A DNA stretch of 6,577 nucleotides from Candidatus Cloacimonadota bacterium (GTDB lineage Bacteria; Cloacimonadota; Cloacimonadia; Cloacimonadales; WRIO01). A program made the translations under genes and the position numbers. Below the pieces are notes generated by a model, which was given only the letters and a program-made list of their open reading frames with translations, did not search any database and was not told where the DNA came from. Every line of letters begins with the position of its first letter. Position 1 is the stretch's first letter. Of the stretch, positions 5,764 through 6,577 are shown one piece after another. The DNA is taken from the NCBI GenBank assembly GCA_017998585.1, contig JAGOCT010000096.1, positions 1 through 6,577 of the forward strand, given 5' to 3'.

Positions 5764-6577
5764 ATGAAAATCTGTGTAATTACGGCAAATTATCCTCATT
5801 TGCACAATCCTGTCGAAGGTATTTTTATTAAAGAACAAGCCTATGCCCTCAGTCAGCAACATCAGGTTAATCTTTTTATTTTCAAAAATGAGAGCAAAAA
5901 TAAAACATTAATTCCAAGAATTCATCTGACAAAAATGACAGATCTAAGCCTTAATATTCATCATTTAAATATATCAAAAACTTTACCAGTCTTTAATCAG
6001 CTAAGCTATCTGATTATCAGTTTGATTATTTTAATGAAAATTATGAGACATAATGCCTTTGATATATATCATTGTCATTATACTTATCCAGCAGGAGTCA
6101 TTGGTTTTTTTATGAAATTGTTTTACAAAAAACCTTATGTGATTACTGAACATGCAGGTGTATTTGAATCTCATTTTCGTAGTTATATTCATAAAAAGCT
6201 CAGTTTATTAGCTTTTAAAAATGCTGATACAGTCATTTCTGTAAGCCATAAGGCAGCTTTCAAAATAAAAGACTTCTCACATAAAAAAATCATAGTAATC
6301 CATAACTTCTTTGACGAGACAGTGTTTCTACCAGATAAAAATCATATTCGAAAAACAAATCTTCATATTGGATTTGTAGGTAATTTTTACAATCATAACA
6401 AAGGACTTGATATACTCCTAACAGCTTTGAGTCGATGTCAGTTCAAATACAAAGTTCATATTGTTGGTGGAGGGATTTTCTTTAATCACTATATAAGTCT
6501 TGCCGGAGATTTAAGCATTATTGAAAACTGCCATTTTTATGGTTCTCAAAAACCAGAAGACTTACCTGCTTTTTATC
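5764..6577 (+). CDS. GT-B fold glycosyltransferase, GT4-like (C-terminus cut by window edge)
   Basis: The frame is open from ATG 5764 to the right edge (271 codons plus one base). The product looks like a GT4-type retaining glycosyltransferase that moves a sugar from a nucleotide-sugar donor to a surface glycan or lipid; donor and acceptor are unknown. The N-terminal acceptor domain begins MKICVITANYP and continues VEGIFIKEQAYALS (17-30), DIYHCHYTYPAG (100-111, the H-x-H...P-x-G block), KPYVITEHAG (123-132), ADTVISVS (154-161) and IVIHNFFDETVF (177-188, matching the viPNGvD..F linker with Asn-Phe-Phe for Asn-Gly-Val). The donor domain starts with HIGFVGNFYNHNKGLDILL (201-219). The usual Arg of G-R-l...KG is absent there, while the Lys is kept. 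The distal E-x7-E motif lies outside the window. No signal peptide is seen. The hydrophobic stretch at 80-93 is probably a buried or membrane-facing helix. The gene starts 18 nt after the NYN stop in an AT-rich gap with no Shine-Dalgarno sequence. The family start motif supports this ATG. Confidence 0.9.
   Translation, partial: MKICVITANYPHLHNPVEGIFIKEQAYALSQQHQVNLFIFKNESKNKTLIPRIHLTKMTDLSLNIHHLNISKTLPVFNQLSYLIISLIILMKIMRHNAFDIYHCHYTYPAGVIGFFMKLFYKKPYVITEHAGVFESHFRSYIHKKLSLLAFKNADTVISVSHKAAFKIKDFSHKKIIVIHNFFDETVFLPDKNHIRKTNLHIGFVGNFYNHNKGLDILLTALSRCQFKYKVHIVGGGIFFNHYISLAGDLSIIENCHFYGSQKPEDLPAFY

Noticed and set aside
5626..5862. 78-codon minus-strand ORF across the NYN/glycosyltransferase junction
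   Set aside because: Antisense to conserved ends of two genes (the cold-shock-like terminus and the glycosyltransferase N-terminus), so it is best read as chance.
1..6577. Mobile elements, CRISPR repeats or defence genes
   Set aside because: No direct-repeat arrays, transposase motifs or terminal inverted repeats were seen; mutL and miaA are core genes and the rest look chromosomal.

Overview
The window is AT-rich bacterial DNA carrying five genes in two divergent transcription units, separated by one intergenic region of about 270 bp (2500-2769). Four ribosome-binding sites are recognisable, which argues for an organism that uses Shine-Dalgarno initiation. The antiporter resembles, from memory, the CPA2 antiporter plus universal-stress-protein-like tail architecture common in the Bacteroidota and related FCB phyla. 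A Bacteroidota-like -7 element (TAAATTTG) also lies upstream of mutL. However, mutL followed directly by miaA is also typical of low-GC Gram-positives. The best guess is a low-GC FCB-type or Firmicutes-type bacterium. Phylum is not settled by this sequence.

Leftward unit (minus strand, 1-2499): mutL is followed by miaA with an ATGA stop/start overlap. MutL is the mismatch-repair ATPase of the endonuclease-bearing type: DQHAAHE, ACK and CPHGRP motifs and a candidate beta-clamp-binding peptide are all present. MiaA is tRNA dimethylallyltransferase and runs off the left edge after about 165 codons. Both are conserved housekeeping genes.

Intergenic region (2500-2769): it holds candidate promoters for both directions, an imperfect 20-bp AT-rich palindrome over a perfect TATAAT, and a 20-codon open reading frame with a strong GGAGG ribosome-binding site. 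That small ORF is in the same frame as the antiporter gene and ends nine codons upstream of its ATG.

Rightward unit (plus strand, 2770-6577): a CPA2 cation/proton antiporter with a long cytosolic USP-like tail comes first. A tightly linked NYN-domain (PIN-like) putative ribonuclease with a C-terminal cold-shock-like domain follows. The third gene is a GT-B (GT4-like) glycosyltransferase that runs off the right edge. The first two genes are separated by six bases, and the second gene's ribosome-binding site lies inside the last codons of the first, so they are almost certainly co-transcribed. An antiporter with a stress-type sensory tail next to a putative RNA-binding nuclease could suggest an ion- or pH-stress-related pair, but this is inference from context. 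No RNA genes, CRISPR arrays, mobile elements or convincing terminators were seen. No clearly new system is demonstrated. The most unusual items are the NYN/cold-shock fusion and the in-frame leader ORF ahead of the antiporter.
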